Assembly (NCBI GenBank): GCA_019637615.1
Contig: JAHBVJ010000042.1
Coordinates: forward strand, 1-54,797
Reading direction: 5' to 3'
Origin: Anaerolineae bacterium
GTDB lineage: Bacteria; Chloroflexota; Anaerolineae; Aggregatilineales; UBA2796
Length of the DNA: 54,797 nucleotides
Shown here: positions 9,003 through 17,477 of the stretch, piece by piece
Layout of the letters: every line of letters starts with the position of its first letter
Position numbering within the stretch: the stretch's first letter is position 1
Made by a program: the position numbers and the translations under genes
The notes under the pieces: generated by a model
The model's input: the letters and a program-made list of their open reading frames with translations, nothing else
Told to the model about the DNA's origin: nothing
Databases searched by the model: none

Positions 9003-9920
9003 TTACGCCTCTTGCTTGCCAAACAACCGCAGATACAACGCGGCAAGAATCACATTCACACCGAGCAGCACCATCGAGATCGCGCCGCCTAACCCGAAAT
9101 TGCCCTGTTCTTTGATCACCTTGAGCAAGTAAATGGTGGTCGTGGTGGTCGCATCGCCCGGCCCGCCGCTGGTCGTCGCGAAGATCAGCCCCGCGCTGTT
9201 GACCGAGCGGATCGAGAGCAGCAGCACCATGATCAACAGCGTCGAACGGCAGATTGGCACGATCACGCGCCAGAAACGTTGCCAACGGTTCGCCCCATCA
9301 ATCGCCGCTGCTTCGATGATGTCCTGCGGGACGGTTTGCAGCGCGCCGAGCGAGAGGATGGTGGCGAAGGGCAGCGCTTGCCAGATCGAGGCGACGATCA
9401 CGATGAACATCGAGCCGCCTTGACTGGTATAAACTGAGTCGGTGACGAACGGGAACATATCATGCACCCACGTTTGCAGCAATCCATAGGTCGGTTGGAA
9501 CAACCAGCGCCACATCGTGCCTGCTACTACGTCCGACAGCACCCACGGGATGAACAGCAGCACAAGATACACTCCAGAGAGTTTCAGACGGCGGTTGAGC
9601 AGCATCGCCAGCAGCAGCCCGATGCCCGCCGTGAAGATGACAAAACAGGCGACGAAGATCACCGTGCGCTGCAAACTATCGATGAAGGTGGCTGAGGTAA
9701 ACAAGCGCTGATAGTTCGCCAACCCGATGAACTCGACATCGCCGCGCCGCACCCGCCCGAAGCTCAGATAGGCCGCGTACACCGCCGGATACAATTGCAG
9801 CGCCAACAGGATCAGGATGCTCGGCAGCAAGAACCACAGCGGCAGCCATACGCGCCGCCGTTTGGAGCTGGCTTTCGCCCCGACGGCGGGCATGGTCTGG
9901 ATCAAGGTACGTTGGGTCAT
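9003..9920 (-). CDS. Sugar ABC transporter permease, MalF-type
   Basis: Partner permease of the same importer, 305 residues, with about six membrane helices beginning WLPLWFLLPSILILLAL. The EAA loop reads DIIEAAAIDGANRWQRFWRV near residue 210. The ATG at 9920 has GAGGT five bases upstream. An ATG at 9977 would add a poorly hydrophilic tail through the intergenic hairpin and is unlikely. It lies 80 bp after the binding-protein gene, across a terminator-like hairpin, and directly before the MalG gene. Confidence 0.92.
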   Translation of the reverse strand: MTQRTLIQTMPAVGAKASSKRRRVWLPLWFLLPSILILLALQLYPAVYAAYLSFGRVRRGDVEFIGLANYQRLFTSATFIDSLQRTVIFVACFVIFTAGIGLLLAMLLNRRLKLSGVYLVLLFIPWVLSDVVAGTMWRWLFQPTYGLLQTWVHDMFPFVTDSVYTSQGGSMFIVIVASIWQALPFATILSLGALQTVPQDIIEAAAIDGANRWQRFWRVIVPICRSTLLIMVLLLSIRSVNSAGLIFATTSGGPGDATTTTTIYLLKVIKEQGNFGLGGAISMVLLGVNVILAALYLRLFGKQEA

Positions 9921-9934
9921 TGGCACCTCGTAGG

Positions 9935-9967
9935 GAAAAAGAAGGGCGGGTTGATGACCACCCGCCC
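9935..9967 (-). terminator. Intercistronic terminator/attenuator between binding protein and permeases
   Basis: On the minus strand an 8-bp GC-rich stem, GGGCGGGT/ACCCGCCC (bases 9944-9951 and 9960-9967), with an 8-base loop is followed by TTCTTTTT. This is a good intrinsic terminator within an operon. Partial read-through would give more binding protein than permease, the usual ratio for such importers. Confidence 0.6.
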
Positions 9968-10000
9968 CTCCTATCATATCAGTAACCTCGTGGACGCTGG

Positions 10001-11338
10001 TTAGTTTAGGGCGTTATTGTACTCGTCCTGTGCCGCTTGCAGCTCGGCTAGGATGTCTTTGGTCGGGTCAGTCACGCAGTTCACGATAGCGGTGCTCAGT
10101 AAGCCTATGGCTTGGTCGTAGTTCACCCATGCGGGGGCGGCGACACCGCTGGACTGCTGGTACTTCAGGACGGCTTGCCAGTACGGTGCGGAGAAAGCCT
10201 CGTCGGCGCTGGCGGATTTCAGCGTCGGGAGCGCCCCGTAAGCGATGGCAAACTCGACGTTCTTGGCGGTCTGCATCTGCCAGTCGATGAAGGCTTTGGC
10301 TTCCTCAACGTGCGCTGAACCTTCGGGAATGCCGTAAGCAGAGGCGAAAATGAACGAGACGGGCTTGCCACCCGGCGCGGACAGCATCGGCGCGAAATCC
10401 AACTTGCCCGCGTCATGCGCCGCACCCACCGCAATCGCGTTCTTGTCGAAGCCTTCGGCAGGCGGTGCTTCTTCAAAGCGTTCGCCCGTCGGCGCGACCA
10501 GCGGCGTCAGGTACACGTACGAGAACGTCCCTGCGAGGAAGCCGCCCGCTTCGCCCTGCTTGAACGGTTCTTCGTTGTCGAAGGCAGGTGCTAAGGCAAC
10601 TTTGGGCGCGTATTCCTTCTGAATCACTTCGCGTGCCCATTCGACGGCCTTGACCGCGCCATCGTTCGCCCAAGCTGCTTTACCATCGGCGTCTACCAAT
10701 GTGCCGCCGTAAGACAGGATCAACGCACCGTAGAAACGCTCGACCGACACATTCTCCGCGCCCTTGAAGGTGTAGGCGTACTTGCCCTTTTCCTTGATGC
10801 TCGGCGCGATCTTCAGCAGATCATCGGTGGTGGCGGGGAAGCCATCGGGATAGATGTCTTTCCAGTAGTAGGTAAAGTAGTTGGTGGTCGTGGTGGGGAC
10901 GCACAGAATCTTGCCGTCCGGCGCGGTGCAGGAGGCCAGCGCCACCGGATCGAGATCGCCGTACCACGAGGCGTTCTTCACGAAGTCGGTCAGGTCAACC
11001 AGCGTGCCGTTATTCGAATAGAAGCCGACGCTGGCGCTGTCCACATACGAGACGTCAGGCACCACACCGCCCGCCGTCACCGCGACGTTGAGCTTGGTGT
11101 TGATTTCGTTATAGGCCACGAAGGTATTTTCCAGCGTGACGCCTTTATCGGTCTGGTAGTCGGTAATCACCTTCTTCAGCCAGCGATCAGAAGCGACTTG
11201 GGGGTTATCGGCGTTAAATTTCGTCCAAATAGTGAGCTTGTTGTCTTGCGCACGGGCGGACTGCGGAGTCAGCGCCGTGATAGCTGAGGCAAGAACGAAC
11301 AAGACGAGCGAAGCACGGATCAATTTTCTAACGGACAT
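10001..11338 (-). CDS. Extracellular sugar-binding protein (CUT1 importer)
   Basis: Captures sugars outside the membrane and hands them to the MalF/MalG permeases. The 445-residue product has a signal peptide (SVRKLIRASLVLFVLASAI... ending near ARAQ) and the two-lobe layout of family 1 extracellular solute-binding proteins, for example NKLTIWTKFNADNPQ, PDVSYVDSASVGFY and the late KAFIDWQM segment. The mature N-terminus lacks a lipobox Cys. Both ATGs at 11347 and 11338 are possible. I prefer 11338 because AGAAGG sits only one base from the upstream ATG but ten bases from this one. It is the first gene of the operon with malF, malG and the HExxH gene. The substrate cannot be read from the sequence; the neighbours suggest plant-type oligosaccharides. 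Confidence 0.9.
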   Translation of the reverse strand: MSVRKLIRASLVLFVLASAITALTPQSARAQDNKLTIWTKFNADNPQVASDRWLKKVITDYQTDKGVTLENTFVAYNEINTKLNVAVTAGGVVPDVSYVDSASVGFYSNNGTLVDLTDFVKNASWYGDLDPVALASCTAPDGKILCVPTTTTNYFTYYWKDIYPDGFPATTDDLLKIAPSIKEKGKYAYTFKGAENVSVERFYGALILSYGGTLVDADGKAAWANDGAVKAVEWAREVIQKEYAPKVALAPAFDNEEPFKQGEAGGFLAGTFSYVYLTPLVAPTGERFEEAPPAEGFDKNAIAVGAAHDAGKLDFAPMLSAPGGKPVSFIFASAYGIPEGSAHVEEAKAFIDWQMQTAKNVEFAIAYGALPTLKSASADEAFSAPYWQAVLKYQQSSGVAAPAWVNYDQAIGLLSTAIVNCVTDPTKDILAELQAAQDEYNNALN

Positions 11339-11592
11339 AGCAAGCATACCTTCTATAGGGGACAGTTAGAAACACAACGGGACTACGTGCGTCACTGGGA
11401 ATGCCAAGCACAAGCTATAACGTCCTAGCACCCTTGCCCAGTTACATCACCGGGAACACTTGTTAGACGTGAGTGAGCAGCACAGGCTTACTTTAATTAC
11501 GCACAGATCATAAGAACTGTATTCACGACTGCCCATTAAAATCTTGTAAATGAGGTTGCTGGCGCGTGGATTTGTGCGGATTGCTGACAAGA

Positions 11593-11622
11593 TGAGCAGC
11601 CGATCTTGAGATTGGCTGCTCA
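11593..11622 (-). terminator. Long hairpin after the aldo/keto reductase gene
   Basis: TGAGCAGCCGATCT (11593-11606) pairs with AGATTGGCTGCTCA (11609-11622), 14 pairs with one G-U, and a 2-base loop that will open to at least four. It lies 20 bp beyond the stop of the minus-strand reductase gene and is followed on that strand by TCTTGTC. The remaining stretch 11339-11592 upstream of the binding-protein gene should hold that operon's promoter, but I see no convincing -35/-10 pair. Confidence 0.5.
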
Positions 11623-11644
11623 GAGTTGCCGTGTAGCGAGTGAT

Positions 11645-12616
11645 TTACGCGTGACCGAGGATCGGATGCGGGGTATACGAGGCTTCCACTGCCTTCACCT
11701 CATCATCGGTCAGTTGGATGGTGGTGGCTTCAATCGCCTCCTCCAGTTGGTACATCTTGCTCGCGCCGATGATCGGGGAGCTGATGCCCGGTTTGCCGAG
11801 CATCCACGCCAGCGCGATCTGGGCGGGTTTGACGCCCCGTTTTTCCGCGATCGCGACTACTGCGTCCACCACCTGATAATCTTCATCTTTGTAGTACATC
11901 TGGTGCGCGAAAGCGTCAGTCTGGGCGCGGACGGTGTCTTCCTTGGTGCGCTTCCCCGCGAGGAAACCCCTCGCCAGCGGACTCCACGGGATCAGCCCGA
12001 TGCCTTCGCTGCGGCACAGTGGGATCATCTCGCGTTCTTCTTCGCGGTACACGAGATTATAGTGATTCTGCATCGAGACGAAGCGTGCCCACCCGTTTTT
12101 CTCAGAGGTATGCAGCGCCTTCGCGAACTGCCACGCGTACATGCTGGATGCGCCGATGTAGAGGGCTTTGCCCGCTTTTACCACGTCGTTGAGCGCTTCC
12201 AAGGTTTCTTCGATGGGTGTTTCGTTATCCCAACGGTGAATCTGGTACAGATCGACGTAGTCCATGCCCAAGCGCTTGAGCGAGTTATCGATGCTGTGCA
12301 TGATGTGCTTGCGCGACAGGCCACGATTGTTAGGGTCGTCGCCCATCTGGTTAAACACTTTGGTGGCGACCACGATCTCGTCACGTTTGGCATATTCCTT
12401 CAGCGTCCGTCCGGTGATCTCCTCGCTCACGCCGATTGAATATACATCGGCAGTGTCGAAGAAATTGATGCCCGCTTCGATGGCACGCTTGACGAACGGT
12501 TTCGCGTCCTGTTCTTCCAGCACCCATTCGCGCCATTTTTTCGAACCATAGGTCATCATGCCGAGGCAGATGCGCGAGACTTTTAGCCCCGTCTTCCCAA
12601 GATTGACGTATTGCAT
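11645..12616 (-). CDS. Aldo/keto reductase
   Basis: NADPH-dependent reductase of the AKR superfamily, 323 residues, (beta/alpha)8 barrel. The catalytic tetrad is visible: Asp and Tyr in NFFDTADVYS, Lys in IVVATKV and His in LYQIHRWD. The NADP-binding loop lies near GASKMYQ. I start at the ATG at 12616 (MQYVNLGKTGLKVS), with GAAGGG eight bases upstream; the GTG at 12631 is that ribosome-binding site itself. It lies between the sugar importer and the MFS gene on the same strand, so it may act on sugar aldehydes or ketones, though the family is too broad to name a substrate. Confidence 0.9.
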   Translation of the reverse strand: MQYVNLGKTGLKVSRICLGMMTYGSKKWREWVLEEQDAKPFVKRAIEAGINFFDTADVYSIGVSEEITGRTLKEYAKRDEIVVATKVFNQMGDDPNNRGLSRKHIMHSIDNSLKRLGMDYVDLYQIHRWDNETPIEETLEALNDVVKAGKALYIGASSMYAWQFAKALHTSEKNGWARFVSMQNHYNLVYREEEREMIPLCRSEGIGLIPWSPLARGFLAGKRTKEDTVRAQTDAFAHQMYYKDEDYQVVDAVVAIAEKRGVKPAQIALAWMLGKPGISSPIIGASKMYQLEEAIEATTIQLTDDEVKAVEASYTPHPILGHA

Positions 12617-12685
12617 TCCAACACCCTTCACGTTCAGACGTACGAAAGGCCGAGTGTAACTCTCCTCACGTCTCGGTCAAGTGAA

Positions 12686-13870
12686 TCAGCGCAACGGCGG
12701 CGTGGAGGGTTGCGCGGCTAAAGATCGCTGTTCGCTGCGCCCGATCAGCACGACCAAGCCGAGCAGCACCAAGCCCATGATCGCCGTGATCTGCATCCCG
12801 CCGCTGACGTTGCTGCCGACCCAACCTTGAATCGGGGGAATGACGGTCGCGCCCGCCGTGCCCAAGGCCACGATCATGCCGGTGACCGTGCCCTGCGCTT
12901 GCGTGACGCGCTTATTCAAGATCGCCAGCGTCGTTGGAAAGATCGGGCCGCAGCCAACGCCGACGATGAAGGCACTGATCAGCGCCACCGACTCGATTCC
13001 CGGTGTGATCAGCAGCAGGGCCGCGCCTACCGTGATCATCAGCGTGACGCCCACGAGCAAGATTTCGTCGGATAGTTTGCGGAGCGCCAAGCTGGCAGCG
13101 ATACGCCCAACCGTTAAGCCCGCCCAGAATAGCGAGGTTGCCAGAGCTGCGGTTGATACCGATGCGCGTGTGACTTGCGTTACCTCGGTGAAGATCCAGC
13201 CGCCGAAAGCGCTTTCCGTCCCGACATAAATGAAGATCAATAGCACAAAAGGCAGTAGTGACAGCCAAAGGATACGTGGGCGAGACTGTTTTTCACCTGC
13301 GTTCTCTGTCGCAGCGTGCTGGGGTGGGATCGAGATCAGCGCGAAGGGGATCACCAGCACGAGCGCTAAGGCGGCTACGATGGTGAAGGCCAGCGTGAAT
13401 TGTTCCTGATTCAACGCGAAGTTTGCGATTTGCGGGCCGACTGCCGCGCCGATGCCCCACATGATGTTCAGGATATTGAGGGCAATGCTGGCACGTTCCT
13501 TATTCAATAAGGTGACGACCATGTTCGGCGTGATGTCCAGTACGCCGTAACCCAGCCCGATCACCACCATGAACAGGAACGCTGTTTCACGCGTTGCGGC
13601 GGCGGACAATAGCAAAAATCCAACGCCGACTAGCAGTGCCCCGCCTGCCAATAGATAACGGGCGTTGATGCGGTCGAGCAGCCAGCCAGCCGCCACGATC
13701 CCGATCACGGTGCCGACATAATTCAGCGAGATGAAGATGCCGCCATCTTGCAGCGGCATCCCGAATTTTTGCGTGAGGCTGTCTTTAGTCGGGCCGAGGA
13801 TGGTCATCCCCATCCCGATCACGATGAAGGCCGCATAACACGCAGCCGTAATCAGGCGTTTGCGTTGCAT
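12686..13870 (-). CDS. MFS transporter
   Basis: A 394-residue major facilitator with about twelve membrane helices in two halves. It has the conserved short loop motif DRINARYLL after helix 2 and a longer charged central loop (PPQHAATENAGEKQSRPR). The general look is that of the fucose-permease/sugar-proton group (the GPTKDSLTQKFG first loop), but the substrate is not certain. It is divergently transcribed from the DeoR regulator 100 bp away, which suggests that regulator controls it. The aldo/keto reductase gene follows 69 bp downstream on the same strand and may be co-transcribed. Confidence 0.85.
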   Translation of the reverse strand: MQRKRLITAACYAAFIVIGMGMTILGPTKDSLTQKFGMPLQDGGIFISLNYVGTVIGIVAAGWLLDRINARYLLAGGALLVGVGFLLLSAAATRETAFLFMVVIGLGYGVLDITPNMVVTLLNKERASIALNILNIMWGIGAAVGPQIANFALNQEQFTLAFTIVAALALVLVIPFALISIPPQHAATENAGEKQSRPRILWLSLLPFVLLIFIYVGTESAFGGWIFTEVTQVTRASVSTAALATSLFWAGLTVGRIAASLALRKLSDEILLVGVTLMITVGAALLLITPGIESVALISAFIVGVGCGPIFPTTLAILNKRVTQAQGTVTGMIVALGTAGATVIPPIQGWVGSNVSGGMQITAIMGLVLLGLVVLIGRSEQRSLAAQPSTPPLR

Positions 13871-13969
13871 GAGCTATAATCCGATCAATCAAACAAAACG
13901 TGCAAAATCAGGCACATCTGATACAATACCAGCAAAACCATGCAGAGTCAATGACAAAGGCGCAAGATC
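13871..13969. promoter_or_regulatory. Divergent control region, MFS / DeoR
   Basis: A 99-bp gap between two outward-facing genes that must contain both promoters. It holds an imperfect dyad ATCAG-N6-CTGAT (13907-13922) that could be the DeoR operator. Neither promoter matches consensus well. Confidence 0.35.
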
Positions 13970-14743
13970 GTGCAGACTCTTTTGAAAGAAGAACGACAGC
14001 AGTACATCCTCGACAAGCTGCATCATGACGGCAAGATCGTCGCCGTGGATTTATGCGAGGCGCTCGGCGTGTCCGAAGATACCATCCGTCGCGATCTACG
14101 GGAATTGGCTGATGCAGGCAAAATCCAGCGTGTGCATGGTGGCGCACTGCCACGTTCGCCCGTCGTATCCAGCTTTGTTGTGCGCCAACAGCAACAGCCA
14201 GAAGTCAAAGCGGCGTTGGCGAAAGCCGCGGCGGGACTGGTGCAAAACGGGCAGATGGTGCTGTTGTTCGGCGGGACGACCACGTTACAGTTGGCGCGTT
14301 CGCTGCCCTATGACCTGCAAGCCACCATCGTCACGAACAGCCCCTCGGTTATGCTGGCGCTGGCGGAGTACCCCAAGATCGATGTGATCGGCCTCGGCGG
14401 GAAGCTGCTCAAGGCCGAACTCAACACATCGGGGTCGCAAACCATCGAGGATATTCAGCGCTTCCGCTTCGATCTATGCATCCTCGGTGTGTGCAGCTTG
14501 CATCCCGATGTGGGCATCAGCATGTTGATCCTCGAAGAGACTTACGTGCTGCGCGCCGCCATCAACTCATCGGCGGATGCGGTAGCCATTGCGCCAGCGG
14601 ATCGGCTGGATACGGCGGCTCCCTACATCGTTGGCCCGCTGAACTTGCTCACGCATCTGGTCACCGAGTCCAGCGTACCCGACTCGATGCTTATGCCGTA
14701 TGAGAACCTCGGTATTACCGTGATCAAGGCGGAGGGCGAATAG
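13970..14743 (+). CDS. DeoR-family transcriptional regulator
   Basis: Sugar-phosphate-responsive repressor type, 257 residues. The N-terminal winged helix-turn-helix shows the DeoR signature (VDLCEALGVSEDTIRRDLREL, then GKIQRVHGGAL). The C-terminal DeoRC effector domain has the typical GGTTTLQLARSLP and the VIGLGGKLLK segment. It starts with GTG at 13970, with AAAGG nine bases upstream. It is divergent from the MFS gene and therefore probably controls MFS plus reductase, and perhaps itself. The effector is likely a phosphorylated sugar, by analogy with the family. Confidence 0.92.
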   Translation: MQTLLKEERQQYILDKLHHDGKIVAVDLCEALGVSEDTIRRDLRELADAGKIQRVHGGALPRSPVVSSFVVRQQQQPEVKAALAKAAAGLVQNGQMVLLFGGTTTLQLARSLPYDLQATIVTNSPSVMLALAEYPKIDVIGLGGKLLKAELNTSGSQTIEDIQRFRFDLCILGVCSLHPDVGISMLILEETYVLRAAINSSADAVAIAPADRLDTAAPYIVGPLNLLTHLVTESSVPDSMLMPYENLGITVIKAEGE

Positions 14744-14802
14744 CGTACGGTGCAGTCAGGCTCCCACGATTAAGTTACTCGCCTGACGCCGTTCATAGAC
14801 CC

Positions 14803-14831
14803 TTGACATAACTCAAATGTTCGTTTAGAAT
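14803..14831 (+). promoter_or_regulatory. Near-consensus sigma-70 promoter of element copy 1
   Basis: TTGACA (14803-14808), 17-base spacer, TAGAAT (14826-14831). Both hexamers and the spacer length are identical in copy 2, with one spacer base different, while the sequence just downstream diverges. That is the pattern of a promoter kept by selection. Predicted start near 14838. Confidence 0.75.
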
Positions 14832-14837
14832 GGGTAA

Positions 14838-15145
14838 GGTTGGTCTATATCCTGCTGATAGCGATGTGTTGTCGAACTTCACTGAACAAGTTGTCTGATT
14901 TGCTGCAAGGTGCTCAAGAAAACTGCTCCTAACTCAACCGCAAACTGCGTAACTGATCATGTATGATCGGTTTGGCTGCTCAATTTCCGATCATAAAACC
15001 GCTCATACGCGTTTTTTTCGATGGTTTTCCGATCATTCCCTGAGCAGAGAAATGAGCAATCCGATCATGCTTATGGGCGGTTGTGATCGGGTTTATGATC
15101 GGAATCAAACTGCCTGAATGCCACTTTGCAAGGCGAGTAAATCAC
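14838..15145 (+). ncRNA. Candidate structured RNA, copy 1
   Basis: Predicted transcript of about 300 nt from the conserved promoter. TTCCGATCATAAAACCG (14985-15001) can pair with 15088-15104 with one mismatch, closing an 86-nt loop. CTGCTCA (near 14975) can alternatively pair with TGAGCAG (near 15040). A short GCCT/AGGC pair lies near 15112-15134. No clear U-tract terminator is visible. It does not resemble tmRNA, RNase P RNA, SRP RNA or 6S RNA as I know them. A DNA-binding-site array is an alternative reading. Confidence 0.4.
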
Positions 15146-15179
15146 CAACTTGCAGTCAACCATCTGTTTGACTTTTGGC

Positions 15180-16817
15180 TCACTTCGCCCAACGTGGCAG
15201 CGCGACATTGCCGACCAGCGTGGCGCGGGTGGCGTTGCCCGTCGAGACATCCACCAGATACAGGTCGCCCTGATATACGACGGCGATCTGGCGCACGTCG
15301 GGACTCCACACGAAGTCGCTGTTATCGTTGATCGACTTGTTGATGGGCTTGATGCCTTCGCGTCCGGTGCCGGGGAACAACACACGCTCGTTGCTGCCGT
15401 CGCGGTCAGCGATCACGATGTCATACTCGCTGCTAATGCTGTTCAGCGGTGTGCGTGCCTTCAAAAATGCCTGATAGCCTTGCAGTGCCGAATCGCTGCC
15501 GAGCCGGAACAGATACGAATAGCGCGGCGTTGACCACATGCCGGTCTGCTCGACGGCGGGATTGATCTGAAACACATTGCCCGCTTGAATCAGCACAATG
15601 TCGAAGATCGGACTGGTTTCGGCGGGGAGGTTGTCATACGGTTTGCCGTGAATCGTCGCCGTCAGGAACGCGCCATCCGCCGTCCATGACAGCATGGGTT
15701 TCCATAGCCAGCCTTGCGAGAGCGTCGTACTAAAGACGGGGAAGGTCAACATAGCGACGTACTCGCCCTTTTGCAGGTCAACCAGACCGAGTGACTCGGC
15801 GTTTGCCCATGCCAGCGCGTTGCCTTCCGGTGCCCACGCATAATTCATGCCCCACGAGCCGTACTGTCCCATCGGGTTGGTGGGGACGACGGGCGTCGCG
15901 GTCATCAAGCCGCCGCTGACGGGATCGACGCGGGCGAGGATCAGATCGTTGAGCGCGGTTAGGCAGGGAATCGCCGGACGCGGCGTGAAGGTCGAATAGC
16001 TGAATACGTTCTGCTGGTTGGGCACCCAATCCGCCGTCCGCACATTGAACAACGTCTCGATCTTGACGGGTTCAGCGTTCGGATCGCGTGTGTTCAACAG
16101 AATCCACAGTTCGTTGGCATCATTGCACGGCGAACTCAAGTCGCTGCTGGCGTCGGCCTTGTGCCGCGTGTACAGCAGCTGCCGTCCGTCCGGCGACAGC
16201 GCGAAGACTTTGCCATCCAGATTCTCGCCCGTCGGCAGCTTACCCTGCTTCTTGGTATTGCCGTCGATGTAGTAGCCCTGTCCGCCGCTCAGATACGCGA
16301 TCAGGCCGGGGATTTCGCGCGGTTCCAGCGGCGAGTTGTCGATCCCGACCGCGACGATCTGCGGCTGCGGTTCAGTGGTCACGGTGTAGCTGGTCTGCGT
16401 CCGGCTTTTCTCGACGTTATCTTCGTACAAAATGTTGAAGCAGACTCGTGCTTGTCCCGCCGCGCCTGCTTGCATCACGCGGGTTTCGGCGGGTTTCAGG
16501 TCATAGGTGGGCAGTTCTTTGTTGCCATAGGGCACATCTTGCGTTTCACACGTCGTTTCATCGCGCACGCGCACGATGGTGATGGTCATGTTGTCTTCGA
16601 CCAGCTTGAAGTCATCGGGATCGATGCGGTCGAGATCGCCGCGTGAGATGTTGTTGCGCTCCAAGAGTTGGCGCACGGTCAGCGGGTCGGTAGTGGTCAG
16701 CGCTAACTGCTTGCCATCGACCAGTACACGCACGCGGATTTCGTTGGCGGGCTGCTCGCCGAATTGGCAACCAGCGAGGACGACGGACAGGATCAAAAAC
16801 AACCAGAATCGACGCAT
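15180..16817 (-). CDS. Lipoprotein with DUF348-like, G5-like and propeller regions
   Basis: A 545-residue lipoprotein. From the ATG at 16817 it starts MRRFWLFLILSVVLAGC, with LAGC as the lipobox. Next is a ubiquitin-like DUF348 unit (RVLVDGKQLALTTTDPLTV, VRQLLERNNIS), and then a short beta domain resembling G5 (YEDNVEKSRTQTSYTV). These two are common in resuscitation-factor and VanW-type wall proteins. The rest is a PD40/WD40-like propeller with SPDGRQLLYTR, AWAPEGNALAW and WSPDVRQIAVVY blades. It probably sits on the outer face of the membrane and binds wall polymer or carbohydrate; the exact role is unknown. An in-frame start at 16889 would bury the lipobox and is rejected. The ribosome-binding site is weak (AAAGG, 12 bases). 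It follows smpB after a terminator. Confidence 0.8.
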   Translation of the reverse strand: MRRFWLFLILSVVLAGCQFGEQPANEIRVRVLVDGKQLALTTTDPLTVRQLLERNNISRGDLDRIDPDDFKLVEDNMTITIVRVRDETTCETQDVPYGNKELPTYDLKPAETRVMQAGAAGQARVCFNILYEDNVEKSRTQTSYTVTTEPQPQIVAVGIDNSPLEPREIPGLIAYLSGGQGYYIDGNTKKQGKLPTGENLDGKVFALSPDGRQLLYTRHKADASSDLSSPCNDANELWILLNTRDPNAEPVKIETLFNVRTADWVPNQQNVFSYSTFTPRPAIPCLTALNDLILARVDPVSGGLMTATPVVPTNPMGQYGSWGMNYAWAPEGNALAWANAESLGLVDLQKGEYVAMLTFPVFSTTLSQGWLWKPMLSWTADGAFLTATIHGKPYDNLPAETSPIFDIVLIQAGNVFQINPAVEQTGMWSTPRYSYLFRLGSDSALQGYQAFLKARTPLNSISSEYDIVIADRDGSNERVLFPGTGREGIKPINKSINDNSDFVWSPDVRQIAVVYQGDLYLVDVSTGNATRATLVGNVALPRWAK

Positions 16818-16867
16818 GAACGAAAGTGACCTTTGCAACGTAAAACCTAAATCCCACGCATTTTTAT

Positions 16868-16895
16868 AACAAAGAGGCGAGATTTTCAACTCGCC
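16868..16895 (-). terminator. Intrinsic terminator after smpB
   Basis: On the minus strand GGCGAG (complement of 16890-16895) pairs with CTCGCC (complement of 16876-16881) across an 8-base loop, followed by TCTTTGTTA. It lies between smpB and the propeller lipoprotein gene. Confidence 0.55.
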
Positions 16896-16941
16896 CCGCT
16901 TGCCCTTATTCTATTGAGGGTTGATGAGCAGCGCATTAACC

Positions 16942-17457
16942 CTAGTCGTCGTAGCGTCCTTCTTTTATCACACGCTGCATGGTGCGGTTAGCTTCGCGCT
17001 CGGCAATGACATCGCGCTTGTCGTGCTGCTTGCGCCCACGCCCCAAGGCGATCTCGATCTTGGCGCGTCCATTCTTCAGGTACATCTGCGTTGGCACCAG
17101 CGTATAGCCCTTTTCGCGCACGCGGGAGAGCAAGCGCATGATCTCGCCGCGATGCAGCAGCAGCTTACGCGGGCGCAACGGCTCGTGATTGTAACGGTTG
17201 GCCTGTTCGTAGGGCGAAATATGCACGCCCATCAGCCATAGTTCACCGCCCTGCTCCTGTACGAAGCCGTCCTGCAAATTCACACGGTGATCGCGGATCG
17301 ACTTGATCTCGGAGCCGATCAAGACCATGCCCGCTTCGATGCCGGGTTCTAGATCGTAGTCGTGTCGTGCTTTGCGGTTCGTCGCCACCACCGATTTTTC
17401 TGATTTTGGCGGGCGGTTGGTGGCAGGTTTACTCTGTTCTCTATCTCGGTTACTCAT
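16942..17457 (-). CDS. smpB: SsrA-binding protein SmpB
   Basis: Binds tmRNA and delivers it to stalled ribosomes in trans-translation. The 171-residue protein has the conserved NRKARHDYDL opening, GSEIKSIRDHRVNLQDGFV, the HISPYEQANRYNHEPLRPRKLLLHR block and the basic C-terminal tail KIEIALGRGRKQHDKRD. The N-terminus carries about 25 extra polar residues (SNRDREQSKPATNRPPKSEK) beyond the usual start. The gene lies 20 bp after the tail-specific protease gene, so it probably shares its transcript. Pairing trans-translation tagging with a tail-specific protease is suggestive. No tmRNA gene is visible in the window. Confidence 0.96.
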   Translation of the reverse strand: MSNRDREQSKPATNRPPKSEKSVVATNRKARHDYDLEPGIEAGMVLIGSEIKSIRDHRVNLQDGFVQEQGGELWLMGVHISPYEQANRYNHEPLRPRKLLLHRGEIMRLLSRVREKGYTLVPTQMYLKNGRAKIEIALGRGRKQHDKRDVIAEREANRTMQRVIKEGRYDD

Positions 17458-17477
17458 GATGTGTATATGCCTATGCG

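Larger units (their letters stand above)
14790..15145 (+). repeat. Intergenic promoter-bearing element, copy 1
   Basis: About 350 bp, colinear with the reverse complement of 27310-27670. By hand alignment the core 14947-15107 matches 27508-27348 at 143 of 161 positions without a gap. The promoter segment differs at one of 29 positions. The part between them is more diverged but almost equal in length (115 versus 114). Similarity continues to GCAAGGCGAG near 15136. The core holds CCGATCAT at 14987, 15029 and 15061 and its complement at 14963 and 15095. It fills the gap between the DeoR gene and the convergent lipoprotein gene. No shared reading frame is seen. Confidence 0.85.

Noticed and set aside
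14838..15145. tmRNA, RNase P RNA or 6S RNA as identity of the element
   Set aside because: No tRNA-like ends or tag frame, no RNase P core motifs, and no single long bulged rod. Two diverged copies would also be unusual for the first two.
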